A DNA stretch of 64,000 nucleotides, taken from Hyphodiscus hymeniophilus. Its lineage: Eukaryota; Ascomycota; Leotiomycetes; Helotiales; Hyphodiscaceae. The notes below the pieces were generated by a model. That model was not told the DNA's origin. It saw only the letters and a list, made by a program, of their open reading frames with translations, and searched no databases. Of the stretch, positions 46,196 through 59,148 are shown piece after piece. Every line of letters begins with the position of its first letter. The stretch's first letter is position 1. Made by a program: the position numbers and the translations under genes. The DNA is taken from the NCBI GenBank assembly GCA_016508695.1, contig VNKQ01000012.1, positions 310,001-374,000 of the forward strand, written 5' to 3'.

Positions 46196-49100
46196 ATGGA
46201 CCACGAACCAGCTGAGTTGTTGCGAGAACGTGCGGTCTCCTCAGAGCCTTGCTCAACTCGCCCTAATCCTTTCAACGACAACGATCATACTTCAAGGAAG
46301 CGGCAGAGACTATCTCGCGGAGGGTCACGAAGTAGGTCTGTTGATACAGTCAGAACCTCGGACATCTCAGACTCCATGCCACTCCAAGAAGAGCCCACAG
46401 ACATGCCAACAGGTTCCCCCTCCCCTCCCCCTATTACGCCGCCCCCCAAAGCTCTTGGGCATTTGCCAACTGAGCCAACGTCAAGTCGGGTCACCATAAA
46501 CCTCCGAACCAACAAACCTTCCGACTTAATACCCTCATCCCCGCCCTCCCCTCACACGCCCACCAAAATGAACGGCGCAGAAGACAATAGGAGTGGGCTC
46601 AGCGTGGAAACAGAAAGCGACGCACTGTCAACGTTCCCTGCTATTGAAACCCCCTCGTCATCTCCCTCCGCGATAAGCAGCAGTCCACATATTGAGGTGG
46701 TAACGGAAGATGACTTTCGTAGTCAAAGCCCTCCAGTTGCTATCATAGGGGAAGATGAGATATACATCGATCCTATGCGGACATTTCCATATGGACAAGA
46801 TGGAGAATCCTTAGTGAGCACATTAGAGCGTGTAGCTCATTTCTTTCAGTACGGTACGTGTCACAGTCGTCAAAGTTTTGCACATTTATTGACATATTTG
46901 TAGATGCAATCGACGAGGAGAAGTGTTTTGTCGAGATGCGGGACTGGATCGATGCATATTTGGCATACACGGTCAACAGCCCAGATGCTTGGCGAGAATC
47001 ATACATCAAGTACCGTGAATTTTGGCTACAGTTTCCAGATGTAATATGGGCGTTCAATAACCGAACGTTCGTTACAAATCCCCAGACTTTGGGATAGCTA
47101 CTAATTCATAAAGTAGTAGACATTTCGGAAATTTCATGAAGACTAGTCGAGAGGGTCGAAGGGCATTCTCTGACCTTTTCTGTCAATTTGCTAGACTTGC
47201 TGGTAGATTTGTGGCAAGCGATGTCAGAACCCTCTCACTCAAGCATAAGAGTGACGATGATGAAGAACCTGAAATGGCATCTCGGAACTACCTTAGGACT
47301 TTGAGCCCTCTCCTCCGGAAGCATGATCACTATACTTCGAACATTGGCCGCAGTTTGGAGAGTCATTATCAATGGGATTGGGACGGAGATATTGCCATGA
47401 TGGTAATCAGTTTTCAAAACGAAGGAGGAACGCTTCTGAATCTCACGAGGCTTGTTCAGGGTCAAATGAGTAGCATCTCACGCAACCCCAAAATGATAGT
47501 CGAAAGCTTGGTCGAACCTTCCCAGATTGCTCAGGCAATCGCTCACCAGATAGCGGCAACAATGAGTGCACAGAGCTTTATTCGCTCAAAACACACCGAT
47601 CTCGCTCAGCAACAGATGGCCCAAGCCTATGAATTCTTCCGAATCATGTCTTCCAGCCTGGAATTAATGGTTGAAAAGTATTTTACTTTCCTCGCGCCGG
47701 ATTCAGCCCTCAGATACATCGAAAGCCTGTTTATAATTCTCCGTGACAGTTTGTCCTCGGATAATACAGCTACTCAGGAACTCGTTCAACGTCGTCGACT
47801 CGAAGCCCCGCAACTCACAGATCTGCCCCGAGTTATGTCTTTGGATTGGAAGTTCACAGTGCTCAAGAAGTTCATCACCTCGACTCAAATGCAGCTTCGT
47901 GTGGTAGGAGTAACGAGAATGTGCGGTGATTTGATGGAGCTTTACAATTACTCCAAAGGCTCTGATTATTCATCCAACCCGCTCCTCCTTTTCTTTGCGG
48001 ATTTCATCCTGAATCACGAGCTGATTGACTATCTTGTTGGGACTGGTTCCCACCCAGAGATCATCCAAGAGAGCCAGAATATTGTTGGCTTCTTGATTGT
48101 TACGAGAACATACAAACGTGCACAGAGCGATAAGATATGGCAAACGGTCATGACCAGCCAAGACCCCAGAGTTGTTGAGGCCATATTGAGGATGCTCCGC
48201 CACTGTTACCATCTCTGCGATTACGAAACACTACTCTACCTCTGTCAGAAGACATCATCGCTTCCTATTGAAAGCCATACGGCAGTAGCACGAGACTTCT
48301 GCGAGAACCTTGTCAGAGAGCTCATAAAGAAGTATCTCCAGGAGCGCGAATCTCCTCAGTGCATCGATTCGCCACCATATGAACTGTGTGTCCGTCTGAT
48401 CCGTCAATCATCTATTATCACTGCCGACTGTCCTGCTGGGCATCCTGACATCCAGAGCTTTGCCGCGCTTCGTCTCCGCGAGCTTCTTATGCATGGCCCA
48501 AGCTCGGCAGTCCGCGATGCCATTTATCTCGAGTGCATCAAGGATATAACCGCGCGAACTTCGACCGCGCTCGGCAGTATCTGCGTCATCAACGCTGTCC
48601 TACGCCAGAATCTTTCCACTGATTTGCATACCTTGACAACTGAGCATGGACTTACAAGATTAATTATCGAGGACCTACGATCTACTATGCTTGACAAGCG
48701 TCTCTCTTCGAGTCCCTCCGCCCGAGAGAGCCCAGCTAGCCAAGCACGTCGTGATTTGTTGCTCACGATTATAATTCACGAGCCGGGAACAATATCCCCA
48801 GATCTAGGTGCTCAGCTTTGGGATCTGCTCGTTGGTAGAGAGTCTAAAGGTGCCAGCAATCGGAATGTCTCCTGGCAGATCTTGAACACCGCGGTGAAAA
48901 AGTCTGGCCCAAATAACGTATTCACCGCGTCTTGCTTCCGCGATTATCTACCACACCTTCCGCCTGATTGTTTCACCATTGGCGCTCTTGAATTTGCTCG
49001 AGAGGCCATCTCAAGTTGGTTAGTTGAGGTTCAGCATGATTTTGCTGAGGAAGATAAGATTTTCGACTCGGGAGCGCTGAAACAACTTTGGTCCATGATT

Positions 49101-52100
49101 TTGACTGCGCCTCCCAATACGATAGATGCGCCAGCAATCACCATTCTTGTCGAGGTGTATTTGGAGAGCCAGCTCATCATGTCCCTACCACGAGCGATAG
49201 CAATCAGTATCCACTTGGCTTTAGTCGACCGCTGCCTGAAAGAACTTGCTGCCGCAGCAATCAAACTCAAGGCCTCCAGTGGCGGCGACACTACCCCAAA
49301 ACACGGATCTATGGCGCTTGTGGCTTCTGAAGTCGAGGTTTTGGAACAAACTCAAATATTTGCTCGATCACTTGCCGTTTTGCGCGAGTTTCTGAAGGCG
49401 TACCAACTGAAACCGCAATTCGCAAGTTTAAGACCGACGAAATTGCCAATCCTAGGTGCACAAAGCTCTGTGGAGGGCGAGCCACTGACAGTGAAGTATC
49501 AATCTTTCGATGGCGGCAAACAAACGGAAGTAAAGAGCTTTACCTTAGGTAAGCTCAATAACGCAGCTACTTTCTTCGCAAAACTGGAGAAAGCCACAGG
49601 CTTCACAAACTATAAAGTCTATTGCGATGGCAAGGTGTTCGTCCCAGAAGAGATTGAGATATCCAAATCTTTGGAGGAGTTGAACCTAAATGGCCTTGTT
49701 CTGGTGCACCGCCGCGAAGATGCTGAAGGAGGCATCTCCGAGGGTAATAAGACTTCTTTGGAACTTGAGATCACCAAGCACTTCGATGATCTATGGAGCT
49801 ATCTTGCAATGGATGAGAAGGTAGCACAGGAGGTAAGTCCGCAGTCTGGCGAAGACTTCAGCCAATGTCTGACAAACGATACAGATCTACTACTTTCTGG
49901 TTAAGTTCCCTGTATACGATCGTTTGACAAAGGAAATTACTTCCGAGTCGACGTCGTATGCCGAGATCTTTCCTTCTGGGCAGCCATTCAAGTCACTGTA
50001 TGCGATATACGCACTCCGAGAATGTGTGAATTCTCAATCATTGAAGGTAGGTGGTGTTCTAGCATGCTCTTAAACCCAAGATTGACTTTTTCACAGAGAA
50101 GCCTTGGTAATGAATTTTTGACAAGAGCAGTTTCTTTGATTATTGCGGCCATATCAGATCCAGATGTTATCAATCGATGTCCGAACGAGGAGTTGAGAGA
50201 TTGCCTTGCGCTTCAGTTCATCGACTGCTTCGTAAATTTCCTGAACCTTAAAGGTATAATATCCTCGGTCTTCTTACTCATTGGTGCTTTGCTAAGCTCA
50301 TACAGGAAATCCCCTTCCAACTGCCGTGACCCCTTACTTGAACGATGCGCTTCTAGGACGTCTACTAGAGATTCTCAATGGAGCAAAGTCTACGGCGACG
50401 ACACCAAATTCCGCCTACGTGACCGGACAGTCTTTCGAGGCTATACTTGATGCTTGCATTCACAATTCGAAATTATGGCTGGTATTTGAGTCTCATTTAA
50501 GTAGCACTGATCTTCTCCGTGATTTGATTCTCGACGACCCTCGGTCTGCCATCAGAAAGAGCGTCATGAAGCAGATAATGCAGAAGTGTACCTCCAGTTC
50601 CAGGTAAGAACTTGATCTAACTCAATCAAAGTACCGCAATTGACTTCGCTACTTAGTCTTGCTAAAGTTTCCCCCACGGAGTTTACAATTGCTTTCTGGC
50701 CTATAGTGCTTGGATTGATTCCACATGCTGCAAAACTACCACAGAATTGCGATGAGACCTTTACGCTCTGTCAACAATTATTCAAGAAGCTTGCGGATAC
50801 GTCCATAAACTCATTGGACCTTGATGAGCTCGTCCGTCAGTGGAGTAAACTCCTACTATCACATACTCCCATCGAGGTATGTCAAGCTTTCCATATTTCA
50901 GCTCTGTGGAGTATGCTAACAATTACGCAGAGCATTGGTCATCCCGAAAGTTTAGACCCGGTTGCGCACGGTCTGGCAAATCTGCTTTACTGGGCTACCT
51001 CTTTTGCAAAGGGCTCCAAAAAGGCATTGACAACAAGGTGGGCCTCGCAATATATCTAGTTGCGAACAAAAAAGCGTTCTGACTGCTCTAGTAACATTGG
51101 ACTTGACCTCTTTCGGGAACTTCTGTTTCCCGATCTTTCCGTTGGAGAGGTTGACAGCCCCAGAATTCCACTCCTGAACACCGTGACTCGACAACTAGTC
51201 GCTGAGACCATTTACTTTCTTGTTAAGGATGACGAGGAAGAGTATAGGACGCTCCTCTCGTACTCATTACATCTCGTGCCGTACGACAACAAGAGTGAAG
51301 GTATGTATCTGCTACTGCTCCCAGATTGCATAAACTAATCATCTCGCATAGTTCCATACTCTTTCGATCCGTTGCCATTCCTTCACGAAAGAAGCAAGGC
51401 TATAAGATCTCCTACAGGCTACGTCGGCCTGAGAAATTTGTCAAACACCTGCTACCTCAACTCCTTGTTCACGCAGCTTTTTATGAACGTTCCGTTCCGA
51501 GAGTTCATGCTTGAGGCCAACGTCCCCGATGGAGGAGCTTCGCAGAAGCTTCTTTCTGAAACTCAGAGACTCTTCAGCTTCATGCAGAATAGTCTTAAAA
51601 GATATGTTGATCCTGCGATCCTTGCTGGCTCTATTCGAACATACGAGGAGGCACCGATCGATGTCAGTGTTCAGATGGATGTGGATGAGTTTTATAACCT
51701 TCTCTTCGATCGATGGGAAGGTCAAATTCTGTCTCCAGAGGCGAAGAAGAAGTTTCGTTCTTTCTATGGAGGCCAGCTTGTGCAACAGGTCAAATCCAAG
51801 GAGTGCTCTCATATCTCTGAGCGCCTGGAGCCATTTTCCGCTATTCAGTGCGATATCAAGGGGAAGACTTGCCTCCAAGAAAGTCTCCAGGCTTACGTCG
51901 ATGGTGAGGTCATGGAAGGAGGTCAGTCCCCGTCAAACACCATCTTAGTTTCTCTAACTTCTCTCTAGACAACAAATACAAATGCTCCACATGTGACCGT
52001 CATGTGGATGCGGTCAAAAGGTACCCCAGTAATGTGCCCCTGATGTTCGGGCGTTTCAGCTAACCTGCTCTCAGAGCTTGTCTAAAAGATATTCCGGATA

Positions 52101-54464
52101 ATCTCATCTTCCATCTAAAGAGGTTCGACTTCAATTTGCGCACCCTCACACGAAGCAAAATCAACGACTATTTCAGCTTTCCTCCCAAAATTGATATGCG
52201 GCCTTACAAGGTGGAACATCTCACTGAAGGTTTGGAGGAGGGCCCAGAGGATGTTTTTGAGCTCGTCGGTGTCCTCGTTCATTCCGGGACGGCGGAGTCC
52301 GGACACTACTATTCATATATCCGGGAGAGACCATCAAACAGCGAGAAAGAGAACTGGATCGAGTTCAACGACGATATCGTCGGAGCCTGGGATCCCAGCT
52401 ATATGGAAGGTAACTGCTTTGGAGGTGTTGACTATCGTGGAACCCTTGATAACAACAATTTGCAATACGACAAATCCTACAGTGCCTATATGCTGTTTTA
52501 CCAACGATCATCTGTTCTCGCCCGTCAGAAGCAGACAATGGAGTTCAATGGATTACAGAGTCCAATCCGCTTGGATGTACCTCGCATGTTGTTCAACCAT
52601 ATCACGCTGGAGAATGAGGTTTTATTGCGCAAATATTGCCTGTACGACCGTTCGCATATCCACTTCATAATCAAGATGCTTGGCAACATCAGGAATATCA
52701 ACAAAGGCATGTGCTCGCCGGAGCACCAGCTGGAGAAGATTGCTCTTACTACGGCGCTCAATCATCTTGATCAGGTCATTGCCAGAACGAAAGACTTGCC
52801 AGAATTCCCAGATTTCATGCTTACACTGGAGCAACTCTGCTACAGCTGTGCAGAGTGCAGTCGAGATTTCCTCGAGTGGCTATGCGATTGCCCTGAGGCT
52901 CTTCGTCATCAACTACTTCGAAATCCTGACCAATTGGTTCGCTCACGGGTCGCTCGTCTCATCCTCGCAACACTGAACAAGGTTCGTGTCGATGCTTCAT
53001 ATGCATACGGCCTTGGAGACGAGGATGGTAGCGATGATGGTGTGGAAGACGATGCAGCTCCCCCGAGAGTGCTTCAACGTGTCGTATTTGCCATTACCAA
53101 ATTATGGGACATGTTCGAACGAAACAGCCGAGCTTGGCCAGAGTATTTCGGCCTCCTCGCCGGCATCGCCAACATGGGCGACTTCGAAGGTGTCCTCCTA
53201 CTTGATATGGGGTTTCTGCGAAAAACTCTGGAAATCATCAGTGCCGATCGACAACTCCCCTTGACAACCCAGTACGAACGAATGCTCAATATAATCAGCA
53301 AGCGCGTTGCCACTAGACCCGTATCATTCGATAGTGTCATAGAACTGATGTATCATCTGCTGCAGCTGTGCGACGTGTCCGTTGAATCTATCCAGGACGA
53401 CGAGGAGCGCCTTGAATTGTCCGATAGCGGATCAGTCGTTCCCCTTGCAAATACCGAACGTCTGCTCCTGGTTCAGCACTGGACTAGAGGCAACGCTCAC
53501 ATCCTTGTGGAAAAACTTCTTCATATCAATCAGAATCCTCATACGACACGGAACATCCTAATAAGTCTATTGCATTGGCAGGAAAGTCTGGACCCCTACA
53601 TTTTCGCTGCCATCACTCGTGGTATCTCAAAGGGATCCTCTGTGACGCCAGCAGGCCCTTTTCTGCAAGCGGCCGCCCTTTATTGTGAGCATTCCGAAGG
53701 AGTTCGGGCTTTACCAAATATGGTGACCTTCGTTGCGCAGGCTGCTTATGAGCCTGATAATCACGAGGGCAGAGAGTTTCTCCAATTCTTCAAATCTGTC
53801 TTTCACTTACAATCGAACCAAACCGACATGCCCAAGAGTGAGATCGAGAAATTCTGTCTGGACAAAACTCCCCAATGGGCCCCGGCCCTTCTACTCTCCT
53901 ACGAAACCCAAGTCAGACAAGATACAGAGGAATTCCTACAAGACATCATCCTCCAGCATTCGACAGTCGTTGATTATGGACTCCCAGAAGCTGAAGCTTT
54001 GAAGTCTAAAACCATCATCGTGACCGCTCAGAAGTTGGGCATCAGTTGTCTACAATATCTGCATGAAACTTTCGTTCGCCAGCGCCAACAAGCGGTTAAA
54101 TCAAACCTGATCAGTATTCACAATGTCATTGAAACCTGTGCAACATTCTTCGACGAGGACAATCAGGACACTCATTCGCCGACGCGCAGCTTTTTCCACT
54201 TGAAATCGAGTAAGTCTTTTTCTATCGCTTTTCATAGTGCTTGCTAACAAGATCTTAGGTGTTCTTCCAAATCTGAGGAGGATGACTGTGGATGAGCTCG
54301 AAGAGGAAGTTTCCGGTGCGGTCATTTCCCTTTCGTTCTTAACCCGAAATACTGATGAGTCTATAGATTGGGAGGATTCCGAGCAAGAATACGGATCTTC
54401 AGAACCAATGGACAACCTCACTGAGCAGCACTGTGCCGAACTTGACACAGACATTCAACTGTGA
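46196..54464 (+). CDS. Giant ubiquitin C-terminal hydrolase, USP9X/USP24-like
   Basis: Cysteine deubiquitinase (peptidase C19). Thirteen exons: 46196-46853, 46904-47066, 47114-49832, 49885-50046, 50097-50253, 50306-50603, 50657-50876, 50931-51037, 51092-51300, 51352-51921, 51969-52020, 52075-54209, 54259-54464; 2,551 residues, all phases closing, close to the length of USP9X. The N-terminal 220 residues are Ser/Pro-rich and disordered. A long helical armadillo-like region follows to about 1,570. The USP domain has the Cys box GLRNLSNTCYLNS (Cys1598), a zinc-finger pair in KYKCSTCDRH, and the His box SGHYYSYIRER (His1849). The helical C-terminal part ends in acidic sequence. Exon 3 has tandem acceptors (AAG|TAG), so residue count may vary by one. 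Likely targets unknown. Confidence 0.95.
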
Positions 54465-54988
54465 GCGTCTCCATCACCTCACCTGCTGCAACGATTTTAC
54501 GAAACACGAACTTTGGGAAGCGTTATTCCGCCTCATATGATTCCGGCGTCAGAGAAAGCGGGAATGCGAAAATAGGTTGTCTTGATAAGGTGCTGAGCGC
54601 AGCATGGATTCGGCGCAACCAGGCGTTTATTTATTGCATTGCGAGGTATTTTTTCTCTTGTTTTGGTCGAGTCGAGCGGACCAAAATCATTTGGAGTTTG
54701 CATTTGGATCATTGACGAGCTCTATGAAGCTCCCTGGATGGCGTTTTCACGGACCGACATGACTAGATGAACGTATGGAGTTATGGACTTCATATTATGT
54801 CGAACGGTCATGAGTTTTATGTTACCATGCGTGATGCCATTTTCTATTTATGTGTAGCTCAACGAATCTATCATCGGCTACCTTTGAAATCCTGACCAAC
54901 CCCAGCAGCTTTCAGCTTTCATATGTATTCCCTCCTTAGTGACGATGCGTATATGAAAACCTAAGCCTCCTTCCTATCTGACTCCCTC
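54465..54988. other. Intergenic between converging genes
   Basis: The 3' flanks of the hydrolase and the small secreted protein. Nothing recognised. Confidence 0.5.
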
Positions 54989-55297
54989 CTATCCCATCAA
55001 AACAGCAGCACTAGCCACAAGACCCAAAGTAAACACTCCAGCCTGGTACGCAGCACTATGAGGATCCGCTCCCTTCTTCCCAAACGAGCAGGGAACTTCC
55101 ACGACGGATGCATCGCTCATCACGTTGTAGCACTTCTTGTCTTTCTCCTGTGTCTTGTTGGCGGCTGTGGGTGTCCACTCCGTTGCAGAACCGAGACTCG
55201 CAGATGAGGTGTCGTTGGTGCGAGGGTCAACCCTGTGGCCTTGGGCAGAGCTCCCGGAAACCGCGAGGATGACGAGGAAGAGTGTTGTGGGCTTCAT
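54989..55297 (-). CDS. Small secreted, putative GPI-anchored protein
   Basis: 102 residues from the ATG at 55297. The N-terminus MKPTTLFLVILAVSGSSAQG is a clear signal peptide, probably cleaved after Ala18 or near it. The middle is polar, with an NDTS and an NKT glycosylation sequon and two Cys (KKCYNV, VPCSFG). The C-terminus AYQAGVFTLGLVASAAVLMG is a hydrophobic tail with no charged end, fitting a GPI-attachment signal. Single exon; the frame extends upstream only with non-ATG starts. Such proteins sit at the wall or plasma membrane in fungi. I recognise no family and would not call it an effector from this alone. Confidence 0.65.
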   Translation of the reverse strand: MKPTTLFLVILAVSGSSAQGHRVDPRTNDTSSASLGSATEWTPTAANKTQEKDKKCYNVMSDASVVEVPCSFGKKGADPHSAAYQAGVFTLGLVASAAVLMG

Positions 55298-55758
55298 TTT
55301 GGTAGTGTTTGCTGTTTTGAGACCTTTTCGTGGGTTTGTTGAGTAGAGGAGAATGTGGGGATACTGGATGTACGAGTAAAACACCTTGGAGTTCTTTCCA
55401 CTGCTTGAGTAGTTGAAATTTGAGAGATGAGAAGAAACTGTCGAGGGAAGGAGAGAACGGGCTGGGCAAGAACGGGTTCATTTAATATTACAGTGTGGTG
55501 CTCAGGGTGCGAATCTTATGCGATGAGTGTTGTTACCGTGATTAGAATGAGACTTGGAATGGAGTTGAGCCTTATTCACAAATGCCGGGTATGAATCTCG
55601 AGCATCGAAACCAAAGGTTCGAATCACAAGCCCTGCACGAAGGGTTGAGAGACTCTGATCCCAACCACCGTCTCAGGGCACTTCTTTTCAAGAGAGATCG
55701 TATCTGAGAAACAGCAATAGTTTATCCGGCAATTGATCAATTCCAATGCAGCAGTCAA

Positions 55759-56085
55759 ATGATGGCGATCCTTCTAAGCATCCACGACGATGCAGCTGAC
55801 AACAACATCTTAGAAGATTTCGATATAGAAGGACTCCTGACGTGGGAAGACGTGAACGTTTCACGGAGCCGTGATTTGCTCTACTTGCTCATGAATCCTC
55901 AATTTGCCCAAGATCATCTCGAGCGATACTTATTCGATGTACGCATCGCGAAGCTCGACATGAAAAGCCACTCAGAGCGGGCATGGAGAAACGCTGTTCG
56001 GGTTGCGACGAAGGGAAGAGAGTGTTATAGATTGTCTCTGCAATGCGGACTACATTCGATCGCTGTAGCTGGTATCGCTGCTTGA
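55759..56085 (+). CDS. Weak hypothetical ORF, 108 aa
   Basis: ATG-started single exon. The acidic N-terminus and amphipathic middle (LLTWEDVNVSRSRDLLYLLM) read like protein, but no family is recognised and nothing else supports it. Confidence 0.2.
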   Translation: MMAILLSIHDDAADNNILEDFDIEGLLTWEDVNVSRSRDLLYLLMNPQFAQDHLERYLFDVRIAKLDMKSHSERAWRNAVRVATKGRECYRLSLQCGLHSIAVAGIAA

Positions 56086-56734
56086 CTTCAAGCTGTCGAA
56101 TCATTTGCGGCTTCGACCTCGGGTGAATTTTAGAATTGCGCAGATAAACTTCCACAGCCTCTTGAAGTCCCTATCCCATGGGCACAAGTTGAGGCTTGAA
56201 GTGCGAGCCATGATGCGAAGTGTTTCCACTAAAGCGAGATCAGAGCAGAAAGACCTAATGTTGTCCCTTCCGAAGATGTAAAACGGTTGATGCTGTAAAT
56301 GATAGACGATAGGAAATCAGTAGCGTGTGATGTCGCACGTTGGGGGACCTCTACTGTGAAAGAAGAGCAGCGACGTAGTGGGAGTACTCGTTCGCCATGG
56401 TATTAGACGCTGGGGTAGAACAATCGTGGTCTACACACACAACTTTCTATGGTCTTTATTGGGAAAGACGCAAGAGAAAGGTACATTTCGCGCACGAGTT
56501 TCTATCCTGGGATTTCGATTGGAGGTCAACTGACAATCACACTCGAAGCAGATGCTTCTCCAAGATTCAACAGAAATGGATAACGGCGTTCCAGCTTGGA
56601 TTACTGTAAGCGCTTGTACTCGACACTTGTCAGCGGTCATCACCAAGTCGCGAGAAAGATAGAGACTGCATCGTCTACAGGAACGTTACGATCCTCGATC
56701 TCGGGATGGATGAGTGGTGTGAGTGAGTGTCTGT

Positions 56735-56755
56735 CTTGTTTGTTTGTTTGTTTGG
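56735..56755. repeat. TTTG microsatellite
   Basis: About five repeats of TTGT in a row. Confidence 0.85.
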
Positions 56756-57373
56756 TTGATGCAATGTACGTTCTCCCAGAATATCGACCACTCACAAGTC
56801 AGTCACTAGATGCTTGATAATGTATTTGCGTCCCCTCTAGTGCCCCACGTTTGGATATTTCTGCACCCTCTACTTACTATATCCAGTCCGAGGGCCAAAA
56901 TCGGCGGTAATTCCAAGTGGGGGGGGGTGCTGAATAGTAAGTCAGCAGGGGTAGGCGGCAGATGTCTAGCGAGTTCTATATTTGGTCCCGATCCCTGCAG
57001 GATATCTATTTTAATCCCACGTCCCGCATCACTGCGTCAATGCAGAAACAACCCCATCCCAGTGGACCTCGAAATAGCATCGAAAGAGCCTCTTCTCGAG
57101 TTCAGAGCGCTTATACCCCAGATCTTCACCCCAATGGTCCAAAAGGAGAAGCTTGGATCGATATGTATATCTTCAAGTGGGTCAAGAACCCCTCACAGGT
57201 AGGGATCTTGCCGCTCTCTCCTGTTCGCTTGTCTTAATCCGTTTGGTCTTGAGCGCCTCATCAACCTTCTCCACGTCTGTATATCACATTGTCGAAACCC
57301 TTCAAACTCCTCCTCTGTATCAGTTTTGTTTGGTTCTTACTCCTCATCACATTCACCAACTGTAATCTTCACT

Positions 57374-58856
57374 ATGGGTATCAGCAAAGAACGAATATCA
57401 TCGCCACTCGAGGCAGGACTCTCATTGCACGACATGGCACAGCTACCACCTCAACTCACAGCAGCTCTTGAATACATTTCCGAACGATTAGCAAGAAAGC
57501 GACTACATCTTTCCCTTATCGTTGTGCGAAAGGATGTGCAAATACCATCGAATGCCTCTCCCACTCTGCTTGCACAATCGAGCTCTCCAAGCCACTCAAT
57601 CACCACTTCTCCAGCGCGGTCTCTATTTAGCACCACATCCGATACAATCAAATCAACATTGAGTCGAAGCTCGAGTGATGCGTCGATATCCGAGTCTGCA
57701 TCATCCTCGTCTTCGTTCTCAAGAACAAAATGGCCTGGATTACCCTCTCATCCGAAGGACCCCGCTGCAGCTCCTTCACCAACCTCGTCTACTTGCTCCT
57801 CACCAGTCTCACAATGCGGTACGCCACGGGCCACGACTCCGAATCCTTATGGAATTTCTTTAATGCATGCCACCACTCTGACGCCCAAAGCGGAGAAGAT
57901 CTTACGACATACTGTTGCCAAAGCAGAGAAGAAATTCTCTATTGGGTAAATACTCTATTCGTCTTCCCCCGCGCAGTCTCGTGTCTCAGCGTTTCAGTCA
58001 TCTCACAGCTTTCATTTGCCCATCTATCAGCCGTTTCATCGACTATGGTTGAAAGGCTAGTGCCTTCCTTTGGGCAATCTGTATTACGAAGTTTTATACG
58101 TCAACCAATAGATTCGTAACTAACTCAAACTTCAACAGATCTGGATGGCTATCATCTCACCCACTCACAAACGTCATCACCTGTACCGCCACAAACGATC
58201 TTATTCGCCGCTCAATAGCCCAAAACAGTATCCTGTTCTCTTCAGAAGGCCTCACTCTGTTGGCCCTCGATCACGTGTACACATTCAAATGCCACCTACA
58301 CACGTACTCACGCACACTTTCACGCAACGATCTCACTGCCGCAGTTGACGAGCTACGTCGCCTCGTCCTCGCCCAGTGCGGTCGCCGCATAAGCAAAGGC
58401 TATCTAATGCGCGCCTACGACTGGCTAGGCGTATCACTCGCTGCTCTTGTTGACGTTAACGAAGGCTATAAGGTGGCATACGGCGGCGAGAAGCGAACTG
58501 GTGGCATCGAAGTCCAGGACGAGGAGCGCAAGAGCCCTCCACCGCTGAAGACGAACTTCAAGATGGAGGAGATCAAGAAGATGAGGCTGGCTGTCAGCAC
58601 GTACCCTCAAGATGCGGATGTGAGTCCCAGTAGACAGATCAAAGAGGTGGAGGTTGGTGAGAGTGCGAAGGGTCCGGATAGTGGGTTGAGTGTGAAGAGC
58701 TCCGTGGTGCAGGAGGATAGAGGACCGCATATGAGGGGTCCACTTACGCCTAATGGGTTTGAGGACATCACGCCTGTGACCAAAGGCGAGTGGTGCTTTT
58801 TGATGGTCGGTGAGGGTTGGAAGGAAGCTAGGACTGCAGCCGTCGAAACTTGTTAA
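57374..58856 (+). CDS. Uncharacterised Ser-rich protein with conserved C-terminal domain
   Basis: Exons 57374-57945 and 58139-58856 give 429 residues; the 193-nt intron is the longest in the window and may hide a small exon. The N-terminus starts MGISKERISSPLEAGLSL. Residues 50-150 are Ser/Thr/Pro-rich and disordered. A folded part begins at LTPKAEKILRHTVAKAEKKF and, after the intron, runs WLSSHPLTNVITCTATNDLI, LFSSEGLTLLALDHVYTFK and a GRRISKGYLMRAYDWLGVSL helix. After about residue 300 it is charged and variable. I do not recognise the family. The Met chosen is the first ATG of the frame. Confidence 0.75.
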
Positions 58857-59148
58857 TGTTGGTTCAATATCTTTCTTTTGGCGGGTTTCGTATCTGTATT
58901 ATTCGAGAGCAAGAGCTGCGATCGAATAAGGTGTGCATTTTTAGGGCAGGGCGTTTGGACAGCATTGGTGTGATTGGAGTTCTGGATATAAAATAGCATT
59001 TCGCATAGGCCAATACAATTCATGGCAAACGTTTTAGATACCAGACATGCAACAGCTCATCTGAGCTCCATGCGACAGTCCTTACTGGACCAGGTGGTCA
59101 AGTTCAGATCAGTGAAACTCGAGGGTATAATTACAGCACGCGTATATC

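Larger units (their letters stand above)
55298..57373. other. Intergenic, 2 kb, no firm gene
   Basis: Contains a weak ORF at 55759, a TTTG microsatellite, a nine-base G run (56919-56927) and the C/T-rich leader of the next gene. Frames at 56,397-57,237 look like chance. Confidence 0.5.
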
